Shown here: piece by piece, positions 54,190 to 64,000 of the stretch
Layout: each line of letters starts with the position of its first letter
Numbering within the stretch: position 1 is the stretch's first letter
Assembly (NCBI GenBank): GCA_904066235.2
Contig: CAJFCV020000002.1
Span: forward strand, 1,364,001 to 1,428,000
Length of the DNA: 64,000 nucleotides
DNA from: Bursaphelenchus xylophilus
Lineage: Eukaryota > Nematoda > Chromadorea > Rhabditida > Aphelenchoididae
Reading direction: 5' to 3'
Made by a program: the position numbers and the translations under genes
Notes under the pieces: model-generated
The model's database searches: none
What the model was told of the DNA's origin: nothing
The model's input: only the letters and a program-made list of their open reading frames with translations

Positions 54190-56028
54190 TTACGGCCGAT
54201 AAAGGCCGTCGTGTATGTCGAGGTTGTCCCAGACTTCAGTACCGGCATCGGGGAAGAATATTCTCGCAATTACCATAGATTCTCGGAACTCGGATGCTTG
54301 TTTCTGAAACAATCCGCATTAAAGTGTGTTCATTATGATTTCTGCGCCTTATTTTTACACCAAACTTACGACAATATGCTGCATGAGGCGCTGAAAGTAT
54401 CCTATCCGAGGCCCAATATTGGGGACTCCATACTGTGAAGCGAGGTAAAACAAAAATTCGGTATGAATATCGTCCGCAGCCTTTCGGGTTTCCGGAGTGT
54501 CCAGACCGAGGTCATGAACTAAAATTGACAAATATTATTACTATGTGCCAACTTGCTTGATGAACTTACGGATGTTATAGAAATTCAACACAACAGTCTT
54601 CATGAGCTCCGGTTCGGTCAAATTAACTTCTCTCATTTTTCTCACCGTAACCAGAAAACTCTCAATAATCGGAATCATAAACTTTGCATTCTCCTCCGGC
54701 TTTTTTGAGCCCTCAAAGAAACCAAGCGCCGATTCCACATCCCAATAATATCCATAGTTTAAAATGACCCTTGGCTTGTCTTCTCGGTAAACTCTGGCAG
54801 AGACAAAAGCTCGATGGAGACAAATGAATTCGTAGAGGAAGATTTTCATGAGCTTTACTTTGTTGTCATGCGATAACTCGCGATATATTGGAGCGGTGTC
54901 TAGGAGAAGCCGATGCACAAGTGGGACGGTACCACGTTCCATTCGGATCTGCTCGGAGCGAGTTATTGGCTTGAATTTTACGGTCTAAAATTTACAAACT
55001 TTTACTAAATTTAAATTTGGTGTTAAAGGAAGACATTTAATGTTCTGTTTATTTATGGCGTGGCGATTATTGTTAGGCGTTCCTCAAATTCTGAATGCGC
55101 GGTTTATGGAGTCTCTATAAGGACCAGTTTTCGCTTTACCAACCCATGCTATCCAATCACTGCCAGAGAATACCCATAACGAAGAAAGCGTCCTGTCAAT
55201 AAGCAGTTTGCCTGTAACTGTGTATAAGTTCCTTTCTGAATGACGACTGATTTTTGGAGCATAATAAAAGTCATCTTTTACTAGAGGAGTCAAGCCCTCA
55301 AATTGGCGTGTCAGTCGCATTGCTCAATCACTATTTGCGCAAAGGTTAATCAATACATAAGCGTCGCATACTTATGTAGCAATTCCCTTTATAAATTCCA
55401 GACAAATGCGCAGCTTCTTTGGACATGCCTAGTTGCTTTCTTAACGGTTTGTCTAAACAACAAAAACAAAGATGTCAAAGCCCTTACCTCAAAGGTGCTG
55501 AACAAGTCCTCTGGATTCTCAGTGATATACATTGACCTCTCTGCGTTACAAAAGTTTCGATAATGCGCAACGAACTTTTCGAGTTCATTGGTGGGACAAT
55601 TTGCCGGCTGAAATATGCATTATTGTTTCAAAAAATCATCATTCTCCTGTCCCAAAGTTAAACTGAAATTTAAAACGTACATTAAGATACTGCTTGATCA
55701 GATCAGTTGTTGGCTTTGCAGCTCCAGTTGTTTTCGAATGCTCTTTCGAACATTCCGGCCGTTCCTCATCATACTCGAGATAGCGGATCCGACTCTCCGT
55801 CATTCCGATGCGCTTACAGCGCTCCAACCGACAGGCTCGGCAATCATTCCGCAGCTCTTTTGACAATTGACAATTCCCTGTTCCTCGGCATTTGTACACC
55901 TTCCCTTCGACCAACGACCGGCGATAAAACGAGGCGCATGCGCGACAAGCCTGCACTCCAAAGTGCTTTCCTTTGTGCTTTTGACCGCAGACTGAGCAAG
56001 TATAAGTTATGTTGAGCCCGCGTTTCAT
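54190..56028 (-). CDS. Nuclear hormone receptor A of a tandem trio, 381 aa
   Basis: Five exons (56028-55681, 55607-55488, 54984-54570, 54518-54370, 54303-54190) join in frame. Zinc finger 1 reads [20 protein letters not shown] followed by CASFYRRS, so the P-box is [10 protein letters not shown], typical of the nematode-expanded receptors. Zinc finger 2 has [20 protein letters not shown] and [11 protein letters not shown] hinge follows, then a ligand-binding domain beginning [20 protein letters not shown]. It includes [14 protein letters not shown] and [18 protein letters not shown] and ends [15 protein letters not shown]. The ATG follows GTTTCAG by one base, a strong trans-splice site. The ligand and targets are unknown. 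It is the most 3' member of three same-strand paralogues. Confidence 0.93.
55084..55320 (-). other. Unexplained open frame inside a nuclear receptor A intron
   Basis: A 78-codon frame ([20 protein letters not shown] then [18 protein letters not shown]) fills part of the intron that is much longer here (503 bp) than in paralogues B (165 bp) and C (80 bp). Its composition is protein-like. It might be a fragment captured by insertion, or chance. Confidence 0.2.
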
Positions 56029-56815
56029 GCTGAAACAACTAATTTCACTATCAGAGGAAAAGAGGAATTTTAATCGAAAACAGGGAAGGAGTGTGCGAGC
56101 GACTATGCGCTATCTAAACGAGAGGTTTTTTTGGGGGCAAGGGGGGGGGGGTGTCGCTATTAGGCTACACAACCCAGTTTAGACTACATACTATGATTTG
56201 CAAACGGTTAAACACTCTAAAATCTTGCGGGCGGGTGACAATCAAAGAAATTTTCCCGTACAGCAAAACCTATAAATAACAAATAAATTTTTTTGGTATC
56301 CTGTGGATTGTGGTGGTAGTTTGACATGCCACTAGTCAGCCTAAGGGGAGTCCGTAGCCACTTCGGTAGGCTCTAAATATTGCCCTGAAGGAAGATCGTC
56401 CCTGTATTTCAACTTCCTTTTCGGCTCTCTGAAATCGCGGACTGAAAGGAGGCTGCTTACAGTTAGAGATTGCGTCATAGTTTAAAGAATCAAAACTAGC
56501 AACTTTTGAAAGCGTTAAAGACTGCTTGTATTAAATTTGTTAAACGCATGTCGACCAATTAATGCGCGCAGTAGAAGAGGGCAATCTGAAGGGATTGAAC
56601 TAGAGACTACGCAGAAGTTTCATTAATTTGCTGGTGAAAAGAGCACTTCTCAGATTAGTAACACAAACTTAACTTAACCTTTGTTTTTAGCGAAACTCTT
56701 TTCAAGAAAACGGTTTATTGCATACATTTTTTTTATCGTATCTTCTTTATATATAAATAGTATTAGAATAATAGAAAAAACGAATTTATTAGAAGACAAC
56801 TTGAAATCCGGGCTT

Positions 56816-58294
56816 TCAAGTGCTGCTACTTCCACCTCGATATCTGAATTCTTGTAAAGGCTTGGAAAGGTCGTCGTAGATGTCCAAGTTTTCCCAGACC
56901 TCAGTTCCGGCGTCAGGGAAGAAGATCCTGGCCAAGAACATTGATTCACGGAAATCGGAAGCTTGCTTCTGCAAAATATTGATTATAAAAGGCAAAACAG
57001 CAGGAAACTTACCACAATATGATGCATAAACCTTTGAAGACATCCCAGCCTCGGCCCGAGACTCGTAATCCCGTAATGCGACGAGATATAATACATGAAT
57101 TCGGTGTGAATATCGTCTACAACTTTCTGCGCCTCCGGCGTGTCCATTTGCAGGTTATGTAGGTTGTTGTAGAACATCAGCATCGCCATCATCATCAACT
57201 CCGTCTCGGTTAGATTCAGATCCTTCATCTTATTCACCGTGACAAGCAGACTTTCAATTATCGGCACAATAAATTTCATATGCTCGTCCAGCCGCTCACA
57301 GCCCTCGAAGAAGATTTCGGCGGAGCCGACGTCCCAGTAATACCCGTAATGCAATATTATCCTTGGCTGCGCTTCTTTCCTGTAGGCTTTGGCTGAGACA
57401 AAAGCTCGATGAAGGCAGAGAAACTCGTAGAGGAAGATTTTCATGATCTTGACTTTGTTATCGTGCGTTAACTCTTGATACACGGTGGTGGTGTCAAGGA
57501 GGAAGCGGTGGACCAACGAGACGGTGCCGCGCTCCATTCGCATCTGCTCGGAACGAGTTATGGGCTTGAATTTCATACTCTGAAAACGTGGAGGTTAAAC
57601 ATTCAAGACGGTTAATTTTCTTGGCTGTAACTCCCTCTACATCGTAGAAAGACAGTTGATTTTCCATCCCTGATGTAAGATGCGCAGTAGCTTCTTTGAG
57701 CTTGATTTTTTGACTAAATGGCAAGAGCAAATTAAAGAACTCACCTCAAACGTACTGAACAAGTCTTCAGGATTCTCAATGATATACATTGATCTCTCAG
57801 CGCTGCAAAAGTTTCGGTAATGAGCCTCGAATTTCTCGAGATAATTGGTAGGGCAGTTGGAGGGCTAAAATCATATTCTTGGGATGAAAATGCATACATA
57901 ATAATATATAATAGCAACCATGAACTTTTCATTTAGAGATCTCCCTTACATGAAAGAAGATCTGACTCGGATTCTCCATGTTTTTAGTAATATCCAGCGC
58001 CGTGGACCCATCTTTCGAGCATGACGGAGATTCCTCCACAATCTCAACTGATCGAATTCGAGCTCCAATCATCCCGACCTGCTTACAACGCCTTAGGCGG
58101 CAGGCTCGACAAGAATTTCGCATTTCATTCGACACTGGACATTTCCCGTTTCCTCGGCATTTGTAAACTTTGCGTTCAACCAGCGAGCGGCGATAGAATG
58201 ATGAGCAGGCACGGCAGGCTTGAACCCCAAAATGCTTGCCATTGTGTTTCTCGCCGCAAACGGCGCATTCGTAAGTTGGGGAGCCTTGGCTCAT
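56816..58294 (-). CDS. Nuclear hormone receptor B of a tandem trio, 394 aa
   Basis: Four exons (58294-57950, 57864-57745, 57579-57013, 56968-56816) join in frame. Zinc finger 1 is [20 protein letters not shown] with CSSFYRRS, and zinc finger 2 is [20 protein letters not shown] with [10 protein letters not shown]. The ligand-binding half closely matches receptor [74 protein letters not shown]. The exon encoding [14 protein letters not shown] is continuous, whereas A and C have an intron at that point, so B has lost it. A longer C-terminal tail ([13 protein letters not shown]) is unique to B. The start lies 12 bases after an AATTCAG acceptor. Confidence 0.93.
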
Positions 58295-59877
58295 TAAGGT
58301 TGGGAACTGAATTACGACGTGATGAAAAGGATGAAAAATAAGCACTAAAACCCGCAATAAGGAAACCGAAGATTGAAAGAATTAAAAGAACCTTCAATAA
58401 TCAAAAATAACGCTTGAAAAAGTTCAAATCAATAGTAATTTTATTATACCAACGACGAGCGGCGACACACGCTCCGTGTCTAAAGCTGCCCATTAGACCC
58501 GTTATCATCAAAAGGTCAACGAATGATTTTTGAACGATGAAAGCGGGTTCTTCAGAGTTTGTGGCGACCTTTAACGCGAGTCTAGGACGAATTGCCAAGT
58601 ATAAAAAACCAAACTAATCATACATGATAATTATCCTTCATCAGTAAAAAGACGCTCTTTTCGGTGTTAAAAAGCAAAGTCTATACTCCGGGCTGTCTGC
58701 TGTGTAATAAAACGGCAATTCTTAACCGATAAGGCTTTTGGAAAAAGAGCGAAAATGCGATGACTTTATACTACAGACTCCACATGGAGTTGGGGACTCC
58801 ATTTGAGAAATTTCTGAGTAATATGGGACTTAAAACAACAAAGAATCAAGAAGGAAAGTTGATTCGAGTTTTGATTAATTCAAAAATAAATAAAGATTAT
58901 TCTAAACCGAGGTCTTTTATTTCATAGCAGCCTATTACATATTTCTTGCCAATGATCATAAAAAACTTCGACTTTTTTCAAGGGCCCTGACGCAAAAGCC
59001 TTTAAGTCCAGCCAAATGATTTTTACCATTAAATTCTCCGCGCTTTTCCTAGCCCTTTGATTTTCATGTCCGTATTGATTACTTAACGTTCCCAAAAATT
59101 TTCCCACTTTCAGAAAACCTTTTGATCGCCAAAGGTAATTACATACGGAAAAGTTATTTACAGAAGGGGAAGAGAAGTCAGACAAAGCATGGTCGACACA
59201 CTCTTCATTATCACGACGGGTCGATCGGGAGTGAGAGGCAAGTGAAAGCAAAGTGACGAAAACTTCCCTGCTCTGAAGACCAAAATTGAAATAGCGGATG
59301 GGAAAAACAATGGCGTTCGGACAGCTTTTTACTTTTCAATATCTGCAGGGTTACGTTGCAACGTTCCTACACATTAGCTTGAAATAGCAATGGTGTGAAA
59401 ATAGAGTTGAAATTGGTTGAAAAACAAACAAGGAAGTTTGCGAGGTTAAACTACATTTCTCTTTTGCTCGTAACGGAAAATAGAGGTGTAAGGCAATGTT
59501 AAGAAGTCTGCCGCAACGTCGTAGTGTGTGAGCAGAGCCCACATCACAACTTTATTTTAATACCTATGGCGTCTTTTACTTCCCCGCAAGAGGCGTAACA
59601 AGGATAGTGTGTGGGCCAGCCGGTAAGAAGTTAGGCCTTGCAAAACTAAAAAAAATAATGTGGATATAGCAACGGTTTGGTTTACCAACGTTTGCGGAAG
59701 GACCAAGTATAATAATTTATTTGCGAGTCTACTTTGCTCTCCATATCTTCCTGAAACAATTTGTAACCCATTCATTGGACCCTTATATACATGCCACAAG
59801 TTTTTTGCGTTTAATGAATTTTGAGGTATGCATACAGTAGTATTATTTCATAGATTTAAAAGATGTTTAAGTTTGCT
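58295..59877. other. Intergenic interval between nuclear receptors B and C
   Basis: No coding chain is supported. The 109-codon minus-strand frame at 58922-59251 and others nearby lack domains or splice partners. The downstream part contains the 3' flank of receptor C. Confidence 0.4.
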
Positions 59878-61278
59878 CTAGTAAACCGACGGTGTTGGAG
59901 TAGCACACTGGTTTAGATCTTCCCAGACTTCAGATGTCGCATACGGAAAGAAGACCTTGGCCATGACCATCAACTCCTGCAGCTCGCTGGCTCTCTTCTG
60001 AAGAGACTAATTGCCAAGTGCGTTTCCAGACTTACCACAACATGATGAGCAAACCGTTGAATATTACCAAGTCTTGGGCCCAGATTACCAACTCCAAAGT
60101 GTGAAACAACATTATATACAAGTTCATGGTTCATGGAGTCGGATGCGGCTTGAATTTCCGGTGTCATTAGGTGTAGATCGTGAACTAAAACGGGTTATAT
60201 GTTTCCATAATTTTTTCAGCATATGATTACCGAATACAAGTCAACCAATAACAGGAGTAAAACTTACGATTGTTGTAAAACATAATCATAGCTATGGCCA
60301 TCAGCTCCATCTCGGTAACTCTCAACTCCTTCATTGCAGCAACAGTATGGATCATGCCTTGAATAAACGGTCGAGTAAACGCCGTATGCTCTTCTATTTT
60401 GTCTGAGCCTTCAAAGAATGTACTCGCGTAATCGTCGTCCCAATAATAGCCATAATGAACCACCAGCGCCAGTGGCTGGCCAGGCTTCGAGATCTTGGTC
60501 GAGGCGAATGCTCGGTGTACACATACAAACTCGTAGTAGAAAGTTCGCATTATCTGCAATTTGGTCTCTCTAGGAAATGCTTTGAAGAATGCAGAAGCGT
60601 CCATAAGAAACGAGAAAACCAATGCAATTGTTCCACGTTCCATTCGAATGTGCTCGGTGCGTCTAAGAGGCTTAAAGTTCATGTCCTGCAAATCATATAG
60701 TAATTTGCGGAATACAGAGCAGACACGGAGAGGGCGGCCAGATTGGAAAGTATTTCTAGCCTTACCTCTAATGTGTTGAATAAGTCATCCGGATTCTCCA
60801 ACATGTACATCGATCGCTCGGCGCTACAAAAGGTCTTATAGTGCGCTGCTAGCCTCTCCAGCTCCCTTGTGGGACAAGCTGCTGGCTAAAGAACAATTTT
60901 CAGCCGTTTAGTGGCACCTACATCAACACAGATAACATTCGGGTTTGACAAATCCAACGGTAGGCTGTCCTCGACGTTGATCACACCTTCGTGCTCCGAG
61001 CAGGATGGAGTATCTTCGTGAATATCTGCTGAGGGTACTTCAACTTTCATCCCGACTTGACGACATTTTTCCAGACGACATGCTCTGCAAGCATTGCGCA
61101 TTTCTGCCCTTTCGACTTGACAGTTGCCGTTCCCTCGACATTTGTAGCGTTTTCTCTCAACCAACGATCGTCGCCAAAAAGACGAACACGCACGGCAAGC
61201 CAGAACTCCAAAATGCTTTCCATGGTGACGCTCGCCACAAACGGCGCAACCGCTTGTTGATGAAGCATTCAGGCTCAT
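59878..61278 (-). CDS. Nuclear hormone receptor C of a tandem trio, 387 aa
   Basis: Five exons (61278-60922, 60885-60766, 60685-60268, 60184-60036, 59997-59878) join in frame, with the same intron positions as receptor A. Zinc finger 1 is [20 protein letters not shown] with CSSFWRRS. Zinc finger 2 is [20 protein letters not shown], one residue longer between its second and third cysteines than in A and B. The hinge is acidic ([20 protein letters not shown]). The ligand-binding domain shows [40 protein letters not shown], and [16 protein letters not shown], with a divergent end ([18 protein letters not shown]). It is the most diverged of the three. Confidence 0.92.
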
Positions 61279-62353
61279 TTTGCGACTTGAAATTTAAGGT
61301 TTATTACGAAATTTAAATTCGTATAGACTGAGTTGCCTTATTATAATGGCCAGATGAAGAAAATCTTTCTTTACTCCCGGAAGAAAAACAGTCCTGATAA
61401 ATACATTTGCTGCAGTTATAAAGAAACTCGGAATTAAAAGGACGCGATGTAAGCTGAAGAACAAAATCATCAAAAATTTTTAGAGAATCCCACAGTTCCT
61501 TCGAAATATGTACTTTCAAAGACTGGAGTCTAAAATTATACTTGAAAGACTTTTTTCAGCCTTGAAAACAATAAAATGTGTCTGCGCAACGACAATGTCA
61601 CGCGCTACGAAACGCCCGTTTGTAAAAGACATCCAAATCGTCAATAGTTCAATTAAAGAAGAAAATATCCTTAAGAAACGTGAACTGCATAAACAACAAA
61701 AAGAAACGTTGAGGGATCGATAAATGAAAAAAGTGCTTGTTTGAACGATCCCAAAGTTTTTACAGCTGAATTTTTCTAGTTTCAAAGCATACGTTATGTT
61801 TTGGGTCAGGTTTGCGTTGTTTTCCGCGATTTTGTGGAGAAGGATAACATTGTTACGTGAAATTATGAAAAAATTGCAAAGGGCCAATTAGGAATAAATT
61901 ACAAGCCAAACGGAAATTGTTGGACTCCTACTCTTTGACATCCTTTCCAACCCTTCGGTTAGCTTTTTTCGAGGCTTCCAAGCTATTCTGACACTTGAGC
62001 CATTTAGGAAACGTGTCTGTCATTTCAGCTGATTGGCTATCTGGCGAAACAATTTTTCAACATTAGCTATACTTATTGGGCCAATGACCGGTCTACTCCA
62101 AATGAAACACCCCAACGGCAGACAATTCAGTCAAAAAGAGAATGCAGAAAGTTTTCAAACCTAGAAATTGTTAAAACATGGAAACATTGCGCAACAGAAA
62201 AATTAAAAACTTGGCAGAAAAGATCAAAAATTTAATCAAGCAATGCAGAAATTTTCAAAAATTCGTAAGCTCAGAATTCTTCTTATTCATTCGTACTTGC
62301 CTTCCTCAAGTCAACGCGTTCCACCTTCCATTTCTTCGACGATCTCCATCATC
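61279..62353. other. Intergenic interval, no gene supported
   Basis: It spans the divergent space between receptor C and the C8 zinc protein gene. Short chance frames occur on both strands (61316-61887). An in-frame upstream ATG of the zinc protein at 62243 could extend that gene into this interval. Confidence 0.4.
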
Positions 62354-63516
62354 ATGTCCTCTCCGATGGTCCCCGACTCCTCGGTTGAAGAAATGAAGGC
62401 CTTTCTGGCGGCCAACATGGATTATCTTCCATCGCGCCCATTCGACCACGATCAGCATCGAAGAAACGTGGAAAAAATGATTGAGATAATGGATGAGATA
62501 GAAGAAATAATGCCAATCATTCTGGATCCGGGAATGATGCACCCAGAGGACGACGTGAATACGATTATGAATGTATTCGGCAACATGATCGGCGAATATA
62601 ATAAGTGAGTTTTTATTTTATTTTCAATTTTTGTATTAGTTTTTTTTGAGTCCAACAATTTTAAGTTTGATTATTTTCACAAGGAAAGTACTTTTATGGG
62701 GGCTCCTACTTTTTGACGGGACATATCTCAAAAAATCAGCAAAAATGTGCTGATCAAGGATATATAAATCTTAGCTGCCCATTTTAGGTTTTTAGGGGTG
62801 AAAACTCAATCGGAAGTTGACTTAAAGTCCTATATGAACCCCTTTTCGTCTAATTTTTCACGGGTTTACAATTTTTATTTTGGCTTAAAATGATGTTTAT
62901 TGAGTTTCTAAGACGTAATAGATCAGTCTTGGCCCAAAAATTTATTTTTCCGACCTTCAACTTCAAAAAAGTTGATTCAGCCCAAAAGGGAAATCGAACC
63001 CGTGCGGCGTCCCCCCTCTTGATTCCCCGACTACGGCACTAACCACTCGGCCACACCGCTCTCTTCCGAAGGAAGAGACCGACTGCGCTTTTTATCGTTT
63101 CGAATGCATGCGCCTTTTGTAGGGAAATTGAGCCAGTTTTTGGGCATTTTCACCCCTAAAAGCCCAAAATGGGCAGCTAAGATTTATATATCCTTGATCA
63201 GCACATTTTTTCTGATTTTTTGAGGTATGTCCCGTCAAAAAGTAGGAGCCCCCATAAAAGTACTTTCCTTGTCAGAATGTTCTTGGACCTCGTCAACTCG
63301 ACACAGAGAGAAGTCAAGATTGAGAACGATGTGTGTCATGTATGCCTAGAAGACGAAGCCAAGGACCCCATGTACTGCCTCCAGTGCCTGAAGGTGGTTG
63401 GTTGTGCAACATGCATCGCCGAACTTGTGTCCCACCACGGGATTTTCGTGAAATGTTTGAATTGTCAACGAAAGTCTTGTGTTGACAACCCATTATTTTT
63501 CCCAGCCAAATTGTAA
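62354..63516 (+). CDS. C8 zinc-binding (RING-like) protein, ~163 aa
   Basis: Exons 62354-62604 and 63276-63516 join in frame. Exon 1 gives MSSPMVPDSSVEEMKAFLAA and an acidic helical region (KMIEIMDEIEEIMPIILDPG). Exon 2 gives CHVCLEDEAKDPMYCLQC then CATCIAELVSHHG and CLNC: four CxxC pairs with spacings of 10, 5 and 12 residues, enough to bind two zinc ions. The layout recalls RING-type domains but lacks the usual His ligand. An E3-ligase role would be a guess. An in-frame ATG at 62243 could add 37 residues. The single intron is almost entirely a transposon (see element B), which sits across its 3' splice site. Confidence 0.72.
62680..63271. mobile_element. CAAGG-ended DNA element with tRNA-like module (element B), inserted in a 3' splice site
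   Basis: The left end CAAGGAAAGTACTTTTATGG is the reverse complement of the right end, with arms of ~125 bp (62680-62806 and 63146-63271). TCA flanks both sides (62677-62679 and 63272-63274), a 3-bp target duplication. There is no transposase. A tRNA-like module lies inside on the minus strand. The right-hand TCA plus the next G form the acceptor TTGTCAG used by exon 2. Removing the element and one TCA restores a normal 79-bp intron ending ATTATTTTCAG. Confidence 0.85.
62984..63094 (-). other. tRNA-like Pol III module inside element B (probable pseudo-tRNA)
   Basis: On the minus strand box A TGGCCGAGTGG (63053-63043) and box B GGTTCGATTTCC (63000-62989) are followed by T4 at 62987-62984. The T arm is imperfect and the 3' acceptor strand has no partner. 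Instead GCGGTGT before box A can pair with ACGCCGC before box B. A functional tRNA is unlikely; a Pol III-transcribed SINE-like RNA is possible. Confidence 0.6.
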
Positions 63517-63737
63517 TATCATTTATTGCGGTTGTATTTTAATAATAATATCTGTAAATAAATAAATGTTATAAAAATATTTTGTGGAGTTATAACTAAT
63601 CCAAGTTTCCCACACAGAAAAATTTTAGTCCAACTTCTTTTGTAAGTCAAAACAACTCGAAGATATTTACAATTTATTGATATTCCATAATATGTACATA
63701 AACAAACATAATAAATATAATATTAAAGTTATTTTCT

Positions 63738-64000
63738 CTATTCTACTTTTTTCTTGGATTCCCTAAGGATACGATATTGAGAAAGCCACCGAAATGCGAC
63801 ACGCAACGTCAATGCTGCCAAAACAGCCGCAAAAAGCACACATCCAGCGAAGAATGCGAGTACATCGTATGAGTTGAACACCCAAAAGCTCAGTTCAGTT
63901 GAAGGCAATGAGATCACTTCCGCCAACGCCGGATACTCCGCAGCGTATTCGACGTATCGGACAAAGGTTTCGCTCGGTTTGTCCGGTTGATTTCTCAGCA
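63738..64000 (-). CDS. Second UDP-glucuronosyltransferase, 3' end only
   Basis: The frame is open to the window edge and encodes the C-terminal ~87 residues: LRNQPDKPSETFVRYVEYAA, ISLPSTELSFWVFNSYDVLA, a membrane anchor (FFAGCVLFAAVLAALTLRVA) and a basic tail ending RESKKKVE. It is a close paralogue of the complete UGT at 50.0-52.2 kb, identical over NQPxKPSETFV and LPSTEL, with the same tail type. The catalytic part lies beyond the window. Confidence 0.9.
   Translation of the reverse strand, partial: LRNQPDKPSETFVRYVEYAAEYPALAEVISLPSTELSFWVFNSYDVLAFFAGCVLFAAVLAALTLRVAFRWLSQYRILRESKKKVE

Noticed and set aside
56140..56155. Run of G residues upstream of receptor A
   Set aside because: A simple homopolymer with no accompanying structure; nothing to interpret.
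58922..59251. 109-codon minus-strand frame between receptors B and C
   Set aside because: No domain, no trans-splice acceptor, and no exon partners. Comparable frames arise by chance in this interval.
62978..63066. Class II (long variable arm) tRNA gene such as the nematode-specific type
   Set aside because: The 3' acceptor strand has no 5' partner and the T stem has a mismatch. tRNAscan-SE would decide, but the visible fold does not support a working tRNA.

Overview
This window is nuclear DNA of a nematode. It is AT-rich and its genes are broken into short exons with TTTTCAG/TTTTAG acceptors. Many start codons sit a few bases after such an acceptor, as expected for spliced-leader trans-splicing. 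The gene content is typical of nematodes: tandem nuclear hormone receptors with CRAC(A/S)SF(Y/W)RR P-boxes, UDP-glucuronosyltransferases, and major-sperm-protein (MSP) domains. All gene models were spliced by eye, and the exon phases close for each complete model. The species cannot be named from the sequence.

Left part (1-13 kb): mostly repeats. It holds a dead Tc3-like transposon with ~590 bp inverted repeats (1.4-2.9 kb), a compact MSP-domain gene (6.8-7.6 kb, minus), three copies of a palindromic repeat (7.7-9.5 kb), and a four-membrane-segment protein gene (10.0-13.2 kb).

Housekeeping block (13-45 kb): RNA polymerase III subunit RPC5, divergent from a REEP/TB2-DP1 protein fused to a C-terminal MSP domain; an acidic protein, a GRO-1/TRIT1 tRNA isopentenyltransferase and a small unknown protein in one orientation (possible operon); tRNA-His(GTG); an old-yellow-enzyme-like oxidoreductase; two divergent small membrane proteins; the TFIIF alpha subunit (RAP74) spread over 10.9 kb with a histidine-phosphatase gene inside its 7.9 kb intron on the other strand; SCO1 with another nested gene; and a short NOC4.

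Right part (45-64 kb): a type I membrane protein, a complete UGT, three tandem nuclear receptors, a small C8 zinc-binding protein, and the 3' end of a second UGT running off the window. This looks like a xenobiotic-response neighbourhood.

Mobile DNA is the most interesting layer. Eleven palindromic MITEs (TA-flanked, CAGTG ends) lie in introns and gene flanks. A hAT-type MITE with a clear 8-bp target duplication is packed with GGCTCC repeats. Two elements with CAAGG...CCTTG ends and 3-bp target duplications each carry a tRNA-like polymerase III module. One of these two landed inside a 3' splice site and regenerated it through its target duplication.
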